Shown here: in pieces, positions 17,442 to 26,286 of the stretch
How the letters are laid out: every line of letters starts with the position of its first letter
Position numbering within the stretch: the first letter of the stretch is position 1
Notes under the pieces: generated by a model
Database searches by the model: none
What the model was told of the DNA's origin: nothing
Seen by the model: only the letters and a program-made list of their open reading frames with translations
NCBI GenBank assembly: GCA_902797085.1
Contig: CADBRM010000086.1
Span: forward strand, 1-47,165
Direction of reading: 5' to 3'
DNA: 47,165 nt
DNA from: an uncultured Methanobacteriaceae archaeon
GTDB lineage: Archaea > Methanobacteriota > Methanobacteria > Methanobacteriales > Methanobacteriaceae
Position numbers and translations under genes: made by a program

Positions 17442-19975
17442 GAAAAATAGCGCCCATTGTTGTTGCGCTATTATTAGTGTTGGTTGTTTTTGCAATTAGG
17501 GCAGAAACAGTTAACTTGGGTGCAATATCTGACCCGGAGATGAAAGCGTTATATCAAGATGATACTGGAATGCCGTATTTTACAGAGATAGACTCATATT
17601 ATAATTACCGATTAACCGAGAATTATTTAAATACAGGGCACTTGGGTGATACTGTAGTTAATGGAACGGATTGGGATTCGTTGTCAACGTCTCCTAATGG
17701 TAGGGAAGCTAATTATCAACCGATAATTATCATGTTGGCAGCTTGGGTGTATAATTTTGTAAATATGTTTGGAAATGTTTCCTTAACACAGGTAGCGTTC
17801 TGGCTAGGTCCAATTGTCGGATCATTAGCTGTCTTACCTGCATTCTATATGGTTAAAAGAGCCACCGGAAGCATGTGGGGAGCAATAATTGCCGGAATTA
17901 TAGCCGGTGCTGCACCAGCTTATTTCTCACACACATACGGAGGTTTCTTTGATACAGATATGTTCAACGTACTCTTGCCGCTAATGACAGTACTTTTCCT
18001 AACTGAAAGTATTTATGCGAAAAAACCAATATTCAAAGCATTATATGCCGGAATAGCAGCTTTATTCCTAGGTTTATTCTCAATTGCATGGAGTGGGTAC
18101 GCATATATGGTATTATTAACCTTTGGTACATTGATACTTTATTTCCCTGCTTCTTATATAATGGATAGGAAAGACGGAAAAGATTTATCAAATATAAAAG
18201 AATGGTTGGTTAATAATCCTGCAACAATACCATTTGTAGTATTTGCTATAGTTGGAATAATTGTCTTACTAATTACGGTAGGTTCAACTTTTGTTGATAC
18301 GACATTGGGTGTTATCGGTATGTCAACCAGTTTACAGAGTGCAACTGCAGGTACAGCATATCCTAACGTATACGTATCTGTAGGGGAAATGCAAATTCCA
18401 CAAGTTATTGATATTCTTAATAACAGTGGAGGAACATTCACAGTACTGTTTGCACTATTTGGTTTTGTATTAATGTTCTTGGCATTAAGAAAAAGACCAA
18501 AAGTGGAAGAAGATGTAACGGTTGAAGAACCTAAAGAAGAAAAATCTGAGAAAAAACTCAGAACCAGAAGATACAAACCTAAAACTAAAAAAGCAGAAGA
18601 AATTACTCATACACACGAAAATAGATTTATTCCAGGTAAATTCCAATGGACACAAGATGAAAAATACAATAATTTATTCCTATTTGTTCTATTAATATTA
18701 TGGACATTAGGTATAACTGTAATGTTAACACAGGGTACAAGGTTTATCGAACAGTTCGAGGTACCTATAGCTTTAATGGCAGGTATTTCTGTAGGTATTT
18801 TCCTGAATTACATTGATTTAAAAATCGAACAGAAACCATATGTCACATTTATTGCAATTGTATTGTTATTGTTGGCAGTAGTAAGTCCTTTATATGCTGA
18901 TCACTTGACCAGTTCACAATCAGTAGGAAGTACAAATGATGATATGTACAATACATTGACTTGGATTAAATCAAACACTCCTGAAAATTCTGTATTGGCA
19001 TCTTGGTGGGACTTCGGTCACTTGTTCACAGCAGTGGCTGATAGACAAGTGGTCTTTGACGGAGGTTCACAGAACAACATGAGAGCATACTGGATAGGTA
19101 ACTCGCTGTCGACTTCAAATCAAGATTTATCTGCAGGTATATTGAGAATGTTGGCAAATAGTGGTGAAGAGGCATCCAATACCTTGGATTTATACACAGG
19201 TGATACATCCAAAACGGTAAAAATTTTAAATGAAATTTTACCTATGGATAGAACACAGGCTAGTGCAGCATTAACCGGAACTTATGGTTTGGATCAACAA
19301 CAAGCAAATTCAGTATTGGATCAAACACATCCATCAAATACTAAACCGGTTTACTTAATATTAAGTTCAGATATGCTTTCAAAAGCAGCATGGTGGTCAT
19401 ACTTCGGTACTTGGGATTTCGAAAACCAGACATCACATCATTATTCTTACTATGCTACACAAAGTGCTACAGAGAATATCAATGGTAAATCATTTACCTT
19501 AGGAACAGATAATGGTGTAGTGGGAGTATCTGGAACGAGCAATGAAACTAACGGTTCAACAATGAACTTTGCTTATATTGATCAATCCAAGTTGAATAAA
19601 ACAATAGACATGTTTACAACTGAAGATAAAGAAAGATTGGCTAATGAGTTAAGTGAAGGAACTGGAAATGAACTGATCAAGCCACATAAATTGATACTGG
19701 TTGAAAACAATCAATTATCGGAAAGAATTGTTAACAACAATAGTAACATGTCAATTATGGCAATTCGTCAAAATGATGGTTCTTACTTCACAGTACTGTT
19801 CGATACTTTCTTAGAAGATTCAGTATTCACAAAACTATATTTAGAAAGTGGATATAATGTAACCAGATTTACATTTGCACATTCTGAACCAGGTATTAGT
19901 GTTTGGGGAGTTGATGAATATCCTAACTCTCAAGCAACTAATGTGACTTCAGTTGCAGAAAACACTACAACTTAA
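17420..19975 (+). CDS. aglB: Oligosaccharyltransferase AglB/STT3
   Basis: An 851-residue archaeal N-glycosylation enzyme that transfers a lipid-linked oligosaccharide to Asn in N-x-S/T sequons outside the membrane. The N-terminus is multispanning, with an acidic loop motif (FTEIDSYYNYR) and the DxD-type GFFDTDMFN. The soluble domain bears the catalytic/recognition motif WWDFGH starting at residue 529. Between helices, residues about 357-407 form a strongly charged Glu/Lys/Arg loop. GGAGAT lies 6 nt before ATG 17420, and an additional GGAGG is at about 17398-17402. T-rich DNA follows the stop. Gene order does not link it to a glycosyltransferase cluster here. Confidence 0.95.
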   Translation: MDNKKLLRKIAPIVVALLLVLVVFAIRAETVNLGAISDPEMKALYQDDTGMPYFTEIDSYYNYRLTENYLNTGHLGDTVVNGTDWDSLSTSPNGREANYQPIIIMLAAWVYNFVNMFGNVSLTQVAFWLGPIVGSLAVLPAFYMVKRATGSMWGAIIAGIIAGAAPAYFSHTYGGFFDTDMFNVLLPLMTVLFLTESIYAKKPIFKALYAGIAALFLGLFSIAWSGYAYMVLLTFGTLILYFPASYIMDRKDGKDLSNIKEWLVNNPATIPFVVFAIVGIIVLLITVGSTFVDTTLGVIGMSTSLQSATAGTAYPNVYVSVGEMQIPQVIDILNNSGGTFTVLFALFGFVLMFLALRKRPKVEEDVTVEEPKEEKSEKKLRTRRYKPKTKKAEEITHTHENRFIPGKFQWTQDEKYNNLFLFVLLILWTLGITVMLTQGTRFIEQFEVPIALMAGISVGIFLNYIDLKIEQKPYVTFIAIVLLLLAVVSPLYADHLTSSQSVGSTNDDMYNTLTWIKSNTPENSVLASWWDFGHLFTAVADRQVVFDGGSQNNMRAYWIGNSLSTSNQDLSAGILRMLANSGEEASNTLDLYTGDTSKTVKILNEILPMDRTQASAALTGTYGLDQQQANSVLDQTHPSNTKPVYLILSSDMLSKAAWWSYFGTWDFENQTSHHYSYYATQSATENINGKSFTLGTDNGVVGVSGTSNETNGSTMNFAYIDQSKLNKTIDMFTTEDKERLANELSEGTGNELIKPHKLILVENNQLSERIVNNNSNMSIMAIRQNDGSYFTVLFDTFLEDSVFTKLYLESGYNVTRFTFAHSEPGISVWGVDEYPNSQATNVTSVAENTTT

Positions 19976-19980
19976 TCCCC

Positions 19981-20010
19981 CTTTATTTTAATTTTTTTTA
20001 TTCTTTTTTG
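19981..20010 (+). terminator. T-rich terminator after aglB
   Basis: Downstream of the aglB stop the DNA has repeated T tracts (TTTATTTTAATTTTTTTTA, then TTCTTTTTT), typical of archaeal factor-independent termination. Confidence 0.45.
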
Positions 20011-20102
20011 ACTTATTTTGATTATCCATCTCAAGTATTTTATATTATTAAAGACAAAGTAATAGTAGAATTATGTCTATAAAATTTTGATGGAGATATT
20101 TA

Positions 20103-20801
20103 ATGAAAACACTTTCAGACTTAAAACAATCTGTTCTTATTCCAACTAATTCATCACTGGATGAACTTTTGGGTGGGGGTATAGAAAAAGGGGCTATAAC
20201 CCAGTTTTACGGACCACCAGGTTGTGGAAAAACTAATGTTGTTTTAAAGATTTTATATGAATCTACAAAAAATGGCAATAAAGCTGTTTTTATGGATACT
20301 GAAGGTGGTTTATCTTTAGAAAGAATTCAACAAATAGCGGGTCCTGATTTTAATTCAATTGCAAGTAACATATATTTGTTAGAACCAAAAACGTTTGATG
20401 AACAATTATTGGATATTCAGAATATTGAAGATTTGCTTAAAGAAAATGATACAATTGATATTTTAATCATAGACTCTATTGTTGCATTATATAGGGTAGA
20501 AGATGGGGATCCATCAGAAATTAATAAGAGATTAGGTAGAGTGATGGCCAAATTATTAACTCTTAGTCGGGAATTTGATATTGCTATAGTAATAACAAAT
20601 CAAATTTATTCTCCATTTGATTCGGATGATATTATTGTAGAGCCTATAGGTGGAACAGTATTAAAGTATTGGAGTAAAATTATCATTGAAATAGAAAAAA
20701 ATTTAGGTTCTTTAACGAGAACGGCCACATTACAAAGGCATAAAAATAAATCTCCAGGTCAAACAGTAACTTTTGAGATTACTGATAGAGGTATTTCATA
20801 A
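20103..20801 (+). CDS. radB: RadB recombinase paralogue
   Basis: A 232-residue RecA/RadA-like ATPase with only the core domain, as in archaeal RadB, an accessory factor in homologous recombination. Walker A is GPPGCGKT (37-44) and Walker B is DILIIDSIVALYR. The N-terminal helix-hairpin-helix domain of RadA is absent, and the C-terminus ends with TATLQRHKNKSPGQTVTFEITDRGIS, typical of RadB. TGGAGATATTTA precedes the ATG. The aminotransferase gene starts 21 nt downstream with its own GGAG. Confidence 0.94.
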   Translation: MKTLSDLKQSVLIPTNSSLDELLGGGIEKGAITQFYGPPGCGKTNVVLKILYESTKNGNKAVFMDTEGGLSLERIQQIAGPDFNSIASNIYLLEPKTFDEQLLDIQNIEDLLKENDTIDILIIDSIVALYRVEDGDPSEINKRLGRVMAKLLTLSREFDIAIVITNQIYSPFDSDDIIVEPIGGTVLKYWSKIIIEIEKNLGSLTRTATLQRHKNKSPGQTVTFEITDRGIS

Positions 20802-20822
20802 ACAATTATAAGGAGTTAAATT

Positions 20823-21977
20823 ATGGTATTCAAAAAGAAAGAAAAAAAAGTTCCTACTGGTTTTAATACAGTTAATGAATTTTTTGATTATTTATATAAA
20901 AAAGAAGATTTAATATGGATGGGACAAAATACAAATCATTTACAAAAGGATAAGCATATAGAAAATGCATTAATTGAAGCAGCAAGAAAAAGAAATTATT
21001 GTAAGTACCCACCACCAGAAGGTTTTCCAGAAATTAAGGAATTAATTCTTAAGGATTTGGATTTTGATCCTGAAGTATATGATATACAGATTACCGCAAG
21101 TGCAACAGAAGCATTATATTTGGCAATCAGTACAACATTACATCATACAACCAATACGATTGCATCTGATCCGGGATATTTAATCATTAACAATTTCTGT
21201 AACCGATTTGGACATCACGTTAAAGAGGTTCCGATTTACAATGAGGAATGTGGATATAAATTAACACCACAACTGATTAGGGAAAACATAGATTTACAAA
21301 CAAAAATGATTATTCTCATTGATCCTATGAATCCAATGGGTTATACATATACTGAAGAGGAAATTAAGGAAATTGCTGAAATAGCTAAAGAGAATGATAT
21401 TTTTGTTTTACATGATATCACTTACAAAGACTTTGCAAGGGAACATCATCTTGTAGGTCATTATGCACCCGAACATACCATAACTATTTACAGTTTTTCA
21501 AAAATATTTGGTATGGCCGGTTTAAGAATTGGTTCTGTAATCAGTTCTCCAGAATTGATTAGGAAAATGAGAGCTAGTGTAATAAATGATTTAGGTACCA
21601 ATTCACTGGCACAAGAAGCTGGTATAGCAGGTTTACAAAGTAAACAAGAATGGATTAATGAAGTTAAAGATATCTGTTTCAGAAATCAGGAATTAATTAA
21701 AGAGGCAGTTGATGAAACTCCTGGAACATTTTTACCATTATATCCTGTTGATGCAAATATGATGACCATTGATTTAACAGAAACTGGTGTAACTCCAGAA
21801 GAATTATCTGATTATCTGTTAAAAGAAAAAAGTATCTTTGTACGTGAAGGAAATTATACAAGTAAATTGTTTGGAAATAGGTATATCAGGGTTAGTTTCT
21901 CTATTCCAACAGAACAAGTACAAAAATTTAGAGAAGAGTTTCCAAAAGCTGTAAAAACTTTACAAGAAAAAAAGTAA
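20823..21977 (+). CDS. Pyridoxal-phosphate aminotransferase, class I/II, substrate unknown
   Basis: A 384-residue fold-type I aminotransferase. The PLP lysine is K227 in YSFSKIFGMAGLRIG. The usual NPxNPTG substrate motif reads DPMNPMG, and the PLP-ring contact is HDITYKDFA. The first 12 residues are highly basic (MVFKKKEKKVPT), an unusual tail for this family. Methanogens use such enzymes for aspartate, aromatic amino acids and cofactors (for example MfnC in methanofuran synthesis); I cannot tell which applies here. ATAAGGAGTTAAATT precedes the ATG. It probably shares a transcript with radB and converges with the PRC-barrel gene. Confidence 0.85.
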   Translation: MVFKKKEKKVPTGFNTVNEFFDYLYKKEDLIWMGQNTNHLQKDKHIENALIEAARKRNYCKYPPPEGFPEIKELILKDLDFDPEVYDIQITASATEALYLAISTTLHHTTNTIASDPGYLIINNFCNRFGHHVKEVPIYNEECGYKLTPQLIRENIDLQTKMIILIDPMNPMGYTYTEEEIKEIAEIAKENDIFVLHDITYKDFAREHHLVGHYAPEHTITIYSFSKIFGMAGLRIGSVISSPELIRKMRASVINDLGTNSLAQEAGIAGLQSKQEWINEVKDICFRNQELIKEAVDETPGTFLPLYPVDANMMTIDLTETGVTPEELSDYLLKEKSIFVREGNYTSKLFGNRYIRVSFSIPTEQVQKFREEFPKAVKTLQEKK

Positions 21978-21982
21978 GTGAA

Positions 21983-22288
21983 TTATTTTGATTTACTTTT
22001 ATCTTCTAATTCACTTGGGTTAACAATTTCAACATCAGGAATATCCTTGGATTTGTCTGAGGCTATTTCTGATTTAGGAATATTTAAAAGTAAATAATCG
22101 CCAACTTTTAATATCATGTCGGGAGTTACTTTATAATTAATTTTTCTTAAACCTAGTTCTCCTGATTCGGTTATAAAAATTGTATTGATGTTGTTTGATT
22201 TGAGATCTATGTCAATATCATGGACTTTTCCGATATCGTTAGCATTACAATCTAATACTTTTTTACCTATTATTTTGGAAGTTTTCAT
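21983..22288 (-). CDS. PRC-barrel domain protein
   Basis: A 101-residue protein with one PRC-barrel: KIIGKKVLDCNANDIGKVHDIDID is the usual entry strand set. Such small archaeal PRC-barrel proteins have been linked to RNA processing and cell division; a specific role is not visible here. ATG at 22288 is preceded by AGGTGAT with a 4-nt spacer; the GTG at 22297 overlaps that site. The C-terminus is charged and probably disordered. Confidence 0.85.
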   Translation of the reverse strand: MKTSKIIGKKVLDCNANDIGKVHDIDIDLKSNNINTIFITESGELGLRKINYKVTPDMILKVGDYLLLNIPKSEIASDKSKDIPDVEIVNPSELEDKSKSK

Positions 22289-22389
22289 GATAATCACCTT
22301 TGTTAATAATAATTATTATTATGTCTAACTAGAATAATACATTCTTTGCTTTAATAATTATTGATAGTTTATGGGAGTGTTTGGATAAT

Positions 22390-24015
22390 ATGGAAGAAGC
22401 TTGTAGATTAATTATTGAAAAGGCTATTAAGGGTAACGTATCTACTAAAAAGGATTTGGAAAAATTGAAAATTCAAACATGTAGGGATTTGAACTTACCC
22501 GGTTTTATGAGTAATTCTAAAATATTGCAGTATGCTAAAAATGATGAGATAGAATTACTGAGGCCTATATTAATGAAAAAACCATCCAGAACAATATCTG
22601 GAGTTGCTATTGTTGCGGTGATGTGTAGTCCACATAAATGTCCTCATGGACGATGTAAATATTGTCCTGAAAGCAGTATTGCTCCTCCTAGTTACACCGG
22701 TGAAGAACCGGCTGCTTTAAGGGCCAGAATGTTTGAATTTGATCCTTATGTGCAGACATTTAATAGATTATATCAATTGAACAATATTGGACATCCTATT
22801 GATAAAGTAGAATTAATTATCATGGGAGGAACGTTTGCATCAAGAACTTTGGATTATCAGGAATGGTTTGTAACAGGATGTTTAAGGGCAATGAATGATT
22901 TTGAGAGAGTCAGTTCTGAAATTCCTAAAAATCAAAGGGAAATAGAAATAATTCCACCAAATGATTTTGTTTATTTAAAAGATGCTCAAAAAGCTAATGA
23001 ACATAGCAAAGTCAGATGTGTTGGTTTAACTTTTGAAACAAGACCTGATTATTCTAAGAAGGAAGAAATTAACAGAATGTTGGAGTATGGGGTAACCCGT
23101 GTTGAACTTGGTGTACAGACACTGTATAATTACAGATACAAACGGGTTGATAGGGGACATACTATTCAGGATGTTATAGAGGCAAACCAATTATTAAGGG
23201 ATTCTGCGATTAAAGTTGCAATGCATATGATGCCGGGTTTATTCTCAACTTTTGACAGTGATTTAAACATGTTTAAAAGACTTTTTTCCGAACCTCAATT
23301 TTCGCCGGATATGCTTAAAATTTATCCATGTCTGGTTACGGAAGGTTCTGAGTTTTATGAGTTATGGAAAAAAGGTGAATATGAACCTTATACTTCGGAA
23401 GAAGCGGTTGATTTGATAGTGGAAATAAAGAAAATTCTTCCTAAATGGGTTCGTACAATGAGAATTCAGAGAGATATTCCTGCAACTTTAATTGATGCAG
23501 GAGTTAAAAAGTCTAATTTGGGTGAATTGGTATACAATAAACTGGAAGAAGAAGATGTTCAATGTCAATGTATTCGCTGCAGAGAGGTTGGACATAAAAA
23601 GGCTCATGGATTTGAACCGGATTATTCTAACATTGAACTGTTGAGAACAGATTATATGGTAACTGGTGGAACTGAAATCTTTTTATCAATTGAAGATCCG
23701 GATAATGACATACTTATCGGTTTCACTCGCTTAAGAATTCCATCTGAAAATATTTTTAGGCAGGAGATTACGGATAGTAGTGCATTAATACGTGAATTGC
23801 ATGTTTATGGACAAATGCAGGAAATAGGTAAAAATGATAATCACTTATGGCAGCATAGGGGTTTTGGTGCTCAATTACTTAAAGAAGCAGAAAATATAGC
23901 AAAAAATGAGTTTAATAAAGATAAAATGTTGATAATTAGCGGTATTGGTGTTCGTGATTATTACAGGAAATTAGGATACCATAAAAATGGTCCATATATG
24001 TCCAAGTTTATTTAA
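22390..24015 (+). CDS. Elp3-family tRNA uridine-34 modification enzyme
   Basis: A 541-residue fusion of a radical SAM domain and a GNAT acetyltransferase domain, as in Elp3, which makes carboxymethyl-type modifications at tRNA wobble U34. The cluster-binding cysteines are C79, C89 and C92 (C-x9-C-x2-C in [14 protein letters not shown]). The C-terminal GNAT region contains [23 protein letters not shown] and [14 protein letters not shown]. Archaea carry Elp3 without the other Elongator subunits. ATG at 22390 is chosen; a TTG at 22381 is in frame but lies almost on the GGGAG site. T-rich DNA follows the stop. Confidence 0.93.
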   Translation: MEEACRLIIEKAIKGNVSTKKDLEKLKIQTCRDLNLPGFMSNSKILQYAKNDEIELLRPILMKKPSRTISGVAIVAVMCSPHKCPHGRCKYCPESSIAPPSYTGEEPAALRARMFEFDPYVQTFNRLYQLNNIGHPIDKVELIIMGGTFASRTLDYQEWFVTGCLRAMNDFERVSSEIPKNQREIEIIPPNDFVYLKDAQKANEHSKVRCVGLTFETRPDYSKKEEINRMLEYGVTRVELGVQTLYNYRYKRVDRGHTIQDVIEANQLLRDSAIKVAMHMMPGLFSTFDSDLNMFKRLFSEPQFSPDMLKIYPCLVTEGSEFYELWKKGEYEPYTSEEAVDLIVEIKKILPKWVRTMRIQRDIPATLIDAGVKKSNLGELVYNKLEEEDVQCQCIRCREVGHKKAHGFEPDYSNIELLRTDYMVTGGTEIFLSIEDPDNDILIGFTRLRIPSENIFRQEITDSSALIRELHVYGQMQEIGKNDNHLWQHRGFGAQLLKEAENIAKNEFNKDKMLIISGIGVRDYYRKLGYHKNGPYMSKFI

Positions 24016-24019
24016 ACAA

Positions 24020-24060
24020 TTTTTTCATCTTTTTATAACTTTTTTTCTTCTTTTTTTTAA
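24020..24060 (+). terminator. T-rich terminator after elp3
   Basis: Four successive T tracts follow the elp3 stop within 45 nt, ending in eight T. This is the strongest multi-tract terminator signal in the window. Confidence 0.55.
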
Positions 24061-24145
24061 AATGAATAATACTATTAATGATTATTCACATACATAAGTA
24101 TAGTTTATGAAATTTTAATTAACATTCTTTTTAGGTTGTATTATT

Positions 24146-25129
24146 TTGGAAATTGAAACTTCTGCGAGATTACATTTGTCTTTAATAGACCTTAACGGTT
24201 TAGAAGGAAGATTGGATGGAGGTATTGGAATAACTTTGGAAGATCCTTCATTAATAATTGAATGTAATGAATCTAAGGATGAAACAAGCATAATTTTTGA
24301 GGATGGTTTAAAACATTTTGATAATGACATCTACAAATCAAAAATTTTAGATGCAAGTAAAAAAATTAAGGATTTTTTGAATATTGACACAGATTATTCT
24401 TTTATAATTAAAGAATTATATCCTATTCATCATGGACTGGGATTAGGAACCCAATTGGCTTTGTCCATTGGTAAATTAATTTCATCATTGAATGATGTTG
24501 AGATGGATGTTCTTGATTTAGCTAAAATTATACAAAGGGGAGGAACTAGTGGTATAGGCGTTTATTCTTTTGAAAACGGAGGGTTTATTGTTGATGGGGG
24601 ACATAAGAAGTCTATTAAAAAAGATTATCTTCCATCCTCGGCTTCAAAAGTTTCACCACCACCTCTGATTGCCAGATATGAGTTTCCGGAGGATTGGGAT
24701 ATTATCCTTGCAACTCCAAATATTCAACAGGGGGCTTCTGGAAAAAAAGAGGTTGACATATTTCAATCTTATTCTCCAATTAAAATAGAAGATGTGGAAC
24801 GAATATCCTATTTGACATTGATGAAATTAATGCCGGCTGTACTTGAGGAGGATATAGTCAGTTTTGGGGATGCTGTACATAAAATACAATCGTTAGGTTT
24901 TAAAAAAATAGAGAGAAATTTGCAAGATTCTAAAATAAATTATTTACTAAAAGATATGGAAGAATTAGGAATTCCATGTGTTGGTATGAGTTCTTTTGGT
25001 CCAACATGTTTTGGTATAACTGATACTAATTCTAAATCTATTTCAAAGGAATTAACTGAACTAACAGGAAATAATGCTAAGATTATAGTAACTAAAGCAA
25101 AAAATCATGGGTCTGTACTAAAAAGATAG
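24146..25129 (+). CDS. Beta-ribofuranosylaminobenzene 5'-phosphate synthase
   Basis: A 327-residue GHMP-kinase-like enzyme that condenses p-hydroxybenzoate or p-aminobenzoate with PRPP in tetrahydromethanopterin synthesis. Visible family features are the N-terminal ETSARLHLSLIDLNG..GGIGITLEDP block, the GHMP phosphate loop HHGLGLGTQLALSIG, and QRGGTSGIGVYSFENGGFIVDGGH. The start is TTG at 24146 (AGGTTG 8 nt upstream); an ATT immediately before it (24143) is also in frame. Its stop overlaps the ribosome binding site of the next gene, so it is translationally linked to the LeuD/HacB gene. Confidence 0.9.
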   Translation: MEIETSARLHLSLIDLNGLEGRLDGGIGITLEDPSLIIECNESKDETSIIFEDGLKHFDNDIYKSKILDASKKIKDFLNIDTDYSFIIKELYPIHHGLGLGTQLALSIGKLISSLNDVEMDVLDLAKIIQRGGTSGIGVYSFENGGFIVDGGHKKSIKKDYLPSSASKVSPPPLIARYEFPEDWDIILATPNIQQGASGKKEVDIFQSYSPIKIEDVERISYLTLMKLMPAVLEEDIVSFGDAVHKIQSLGFKKIERNLQDSKINYLLKDMEELGIPCVGMSSFGPTCFGITDTNSKSISKELTELTGNNAKIIVTKAKNHGSVLKR

Positions 25130-25138
25130 GTGAATAAT

Positions 25139-25633
25139 ATGGATATTATGAAAGGAAAAGCATGGAAATTTAGGGATAGTATTGATACGGATGTTATCAT
25201 AGCAGGTAGATATCTTAGAACATTTAATCCTGAAGATTTAGCAGCACATGTTATGGAGGCGGAAGATCCTGAATTTTCTCAAAAAGTCAGTAAAGGGGAC
25301 ATTATTGTTGCCGGATGGAATTTTGGTTGTGGATCTTCAAGAGAACAGGCTCCAGTTGCAATTAAAACAGCAGGAGTTTCAGTAGTAATTGCAAAATCTT
25401 TTGCAAGGATATTTTACAGAAATGCTATTAATATCGGGTTGCCAGTAATCACGGCAGATATTGATGTTGATGAAGGAGATATTGTTGAAGTTAATGTCGA
25501 AAAGGGTATCATTACTAATATTACCAAAGATGTTACAGTTAATTTCAAGCCGTTTGATCCAACAAAATTGGAAATTTTAGAAAACGGCGGATTAGTAGAG
25601 CAATATTTGAAAAATAAAAAGGAGGAAAAATAG
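25139..25633 (+). CDS. 3-isopropylmalate/homoaconitate dehydratase small subunit (HacB-like)
   Basis: A 164-residue swivelling-domain subunit of an aconitase-superfamily hydrolyase; it needs a large Fe-S subunit encoded elsewhere. [15 protein letters not shown] and the [18 protein letters not shown] signature are intact. The substrate loop reads YLRT (residues 25-28). In methanogens this sequence is associated with the broad-specificity homoaconitase of 2-oxosuberate/coenzyme B synthesis, whereas isopropylmalate isomerases usually have a different third and fourth residue. ATG at 25139 has AGGTGA 5 nt upstream. The gene runs directly into the zinc-finger gene (stop 25631-25633, next ATG 25634). 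Confidence 0.88.
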   Translation: MDIMKGKAWKFRDSIDTDVIIAGRYLRTFNPEDLAAHVMEAEDPEFSQKVSKGDIIVAGWNFGCGSSREQAPVAIKTAGVSVVIAKSFARIFYRNAINIGLPVITADIDVDEGDIVEVNVEKGIITNITKDVTVNFKPFDPTKLEILENGGLVEQYLKNKKEEK

Positions 25634-26272
25634 ATGGTTTGTCCAGTATGTGGTAATGATGAATATAATATATTGAAATCTAAAGGAAAGAAAAACGTTG
25701 AATTATTGGTTCAATGTGCGGAATGTAATCATGTTTATCATGAAACAGCTCCTGAAGAGGCATATGAAGTTAAAGTTAGGGTAGTTATTAGTGAGTTTGA
25801 AAAATCTTGGAAAACCAATGTAACATTATATTCGGATGAATATCTTGAAACAGGCACTATCCTTTACATTGACGATAAGGATGTTGAAGTAACTTCAATA
25901 GAAAATGTTGATGGAAATAGGGTATATGAATGTCCTGTTGTGGATATTAAAACTATTTGGGCTAAATCGTTAGATACTCTAGCCAGGATTGGTTTATCAA
26001 TTGATCATCAGGGAAATGTAATTTCACATAAAATTGAAGTTGAAAGGGAATTTATTATTTCAATAGGTGATGTCGGGGAAGTAAACGGTTTAAAATTCAG
26101 AGTATATGGTATAAAAACTTTAGAAAGAAATATGAAAAAAGGGTTTGCCTATGCAAGAGTTATTAAAAGAATTTATGGTAAATTACTGTCTTCAAAGGAT
26201 AAATCAAAAGTGAAATATGACTTATCAGAATATGTTGTTAAAGTCACATCTAAAGAAAAAAATTATAACTGA
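25634..26272 (+). CDS. HVO_0476-family zinc-finger protein
   Basis: A 212-residue archaeal protein with an N-terminal zinc ribbon (C3, C6, C28, C31) and a beta-rich body that includes SLDTLARIGLSIDHQGNVISHK and FRVYGIKTLERNMKKGFAYARVIKRIYGK. This matches the uncharacterised HVO_0476 family. It starts right after the HacB-like stop, with GGAGGAAAAATAG covering the preceding codons, so it is translationally coupled. No enzymatic motif is apparent; the biochemical role is unknown. Confidence 0.8.
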   Translation: MVCPVCGNDEYNILKSKGKKNVELLVQCAECNHVYHETAPEEAYEVKVRVVISEFEKSWKTNVTLYSDEYLETGTILYIDDKDVEVTSIENVDGNRVYECPVVDIKTIWAKSLDTLARIGLSIDHQGNVISHKIEVEREFIISIGDVGEVNGLKFRVYGIKTLERNMKKGFAYARVIKRIYGKLLSSKDKSKVKYDLSEYVVKVTSKEKNYN

Positions 26273-26286
26273 TTTTTAGTGATATA

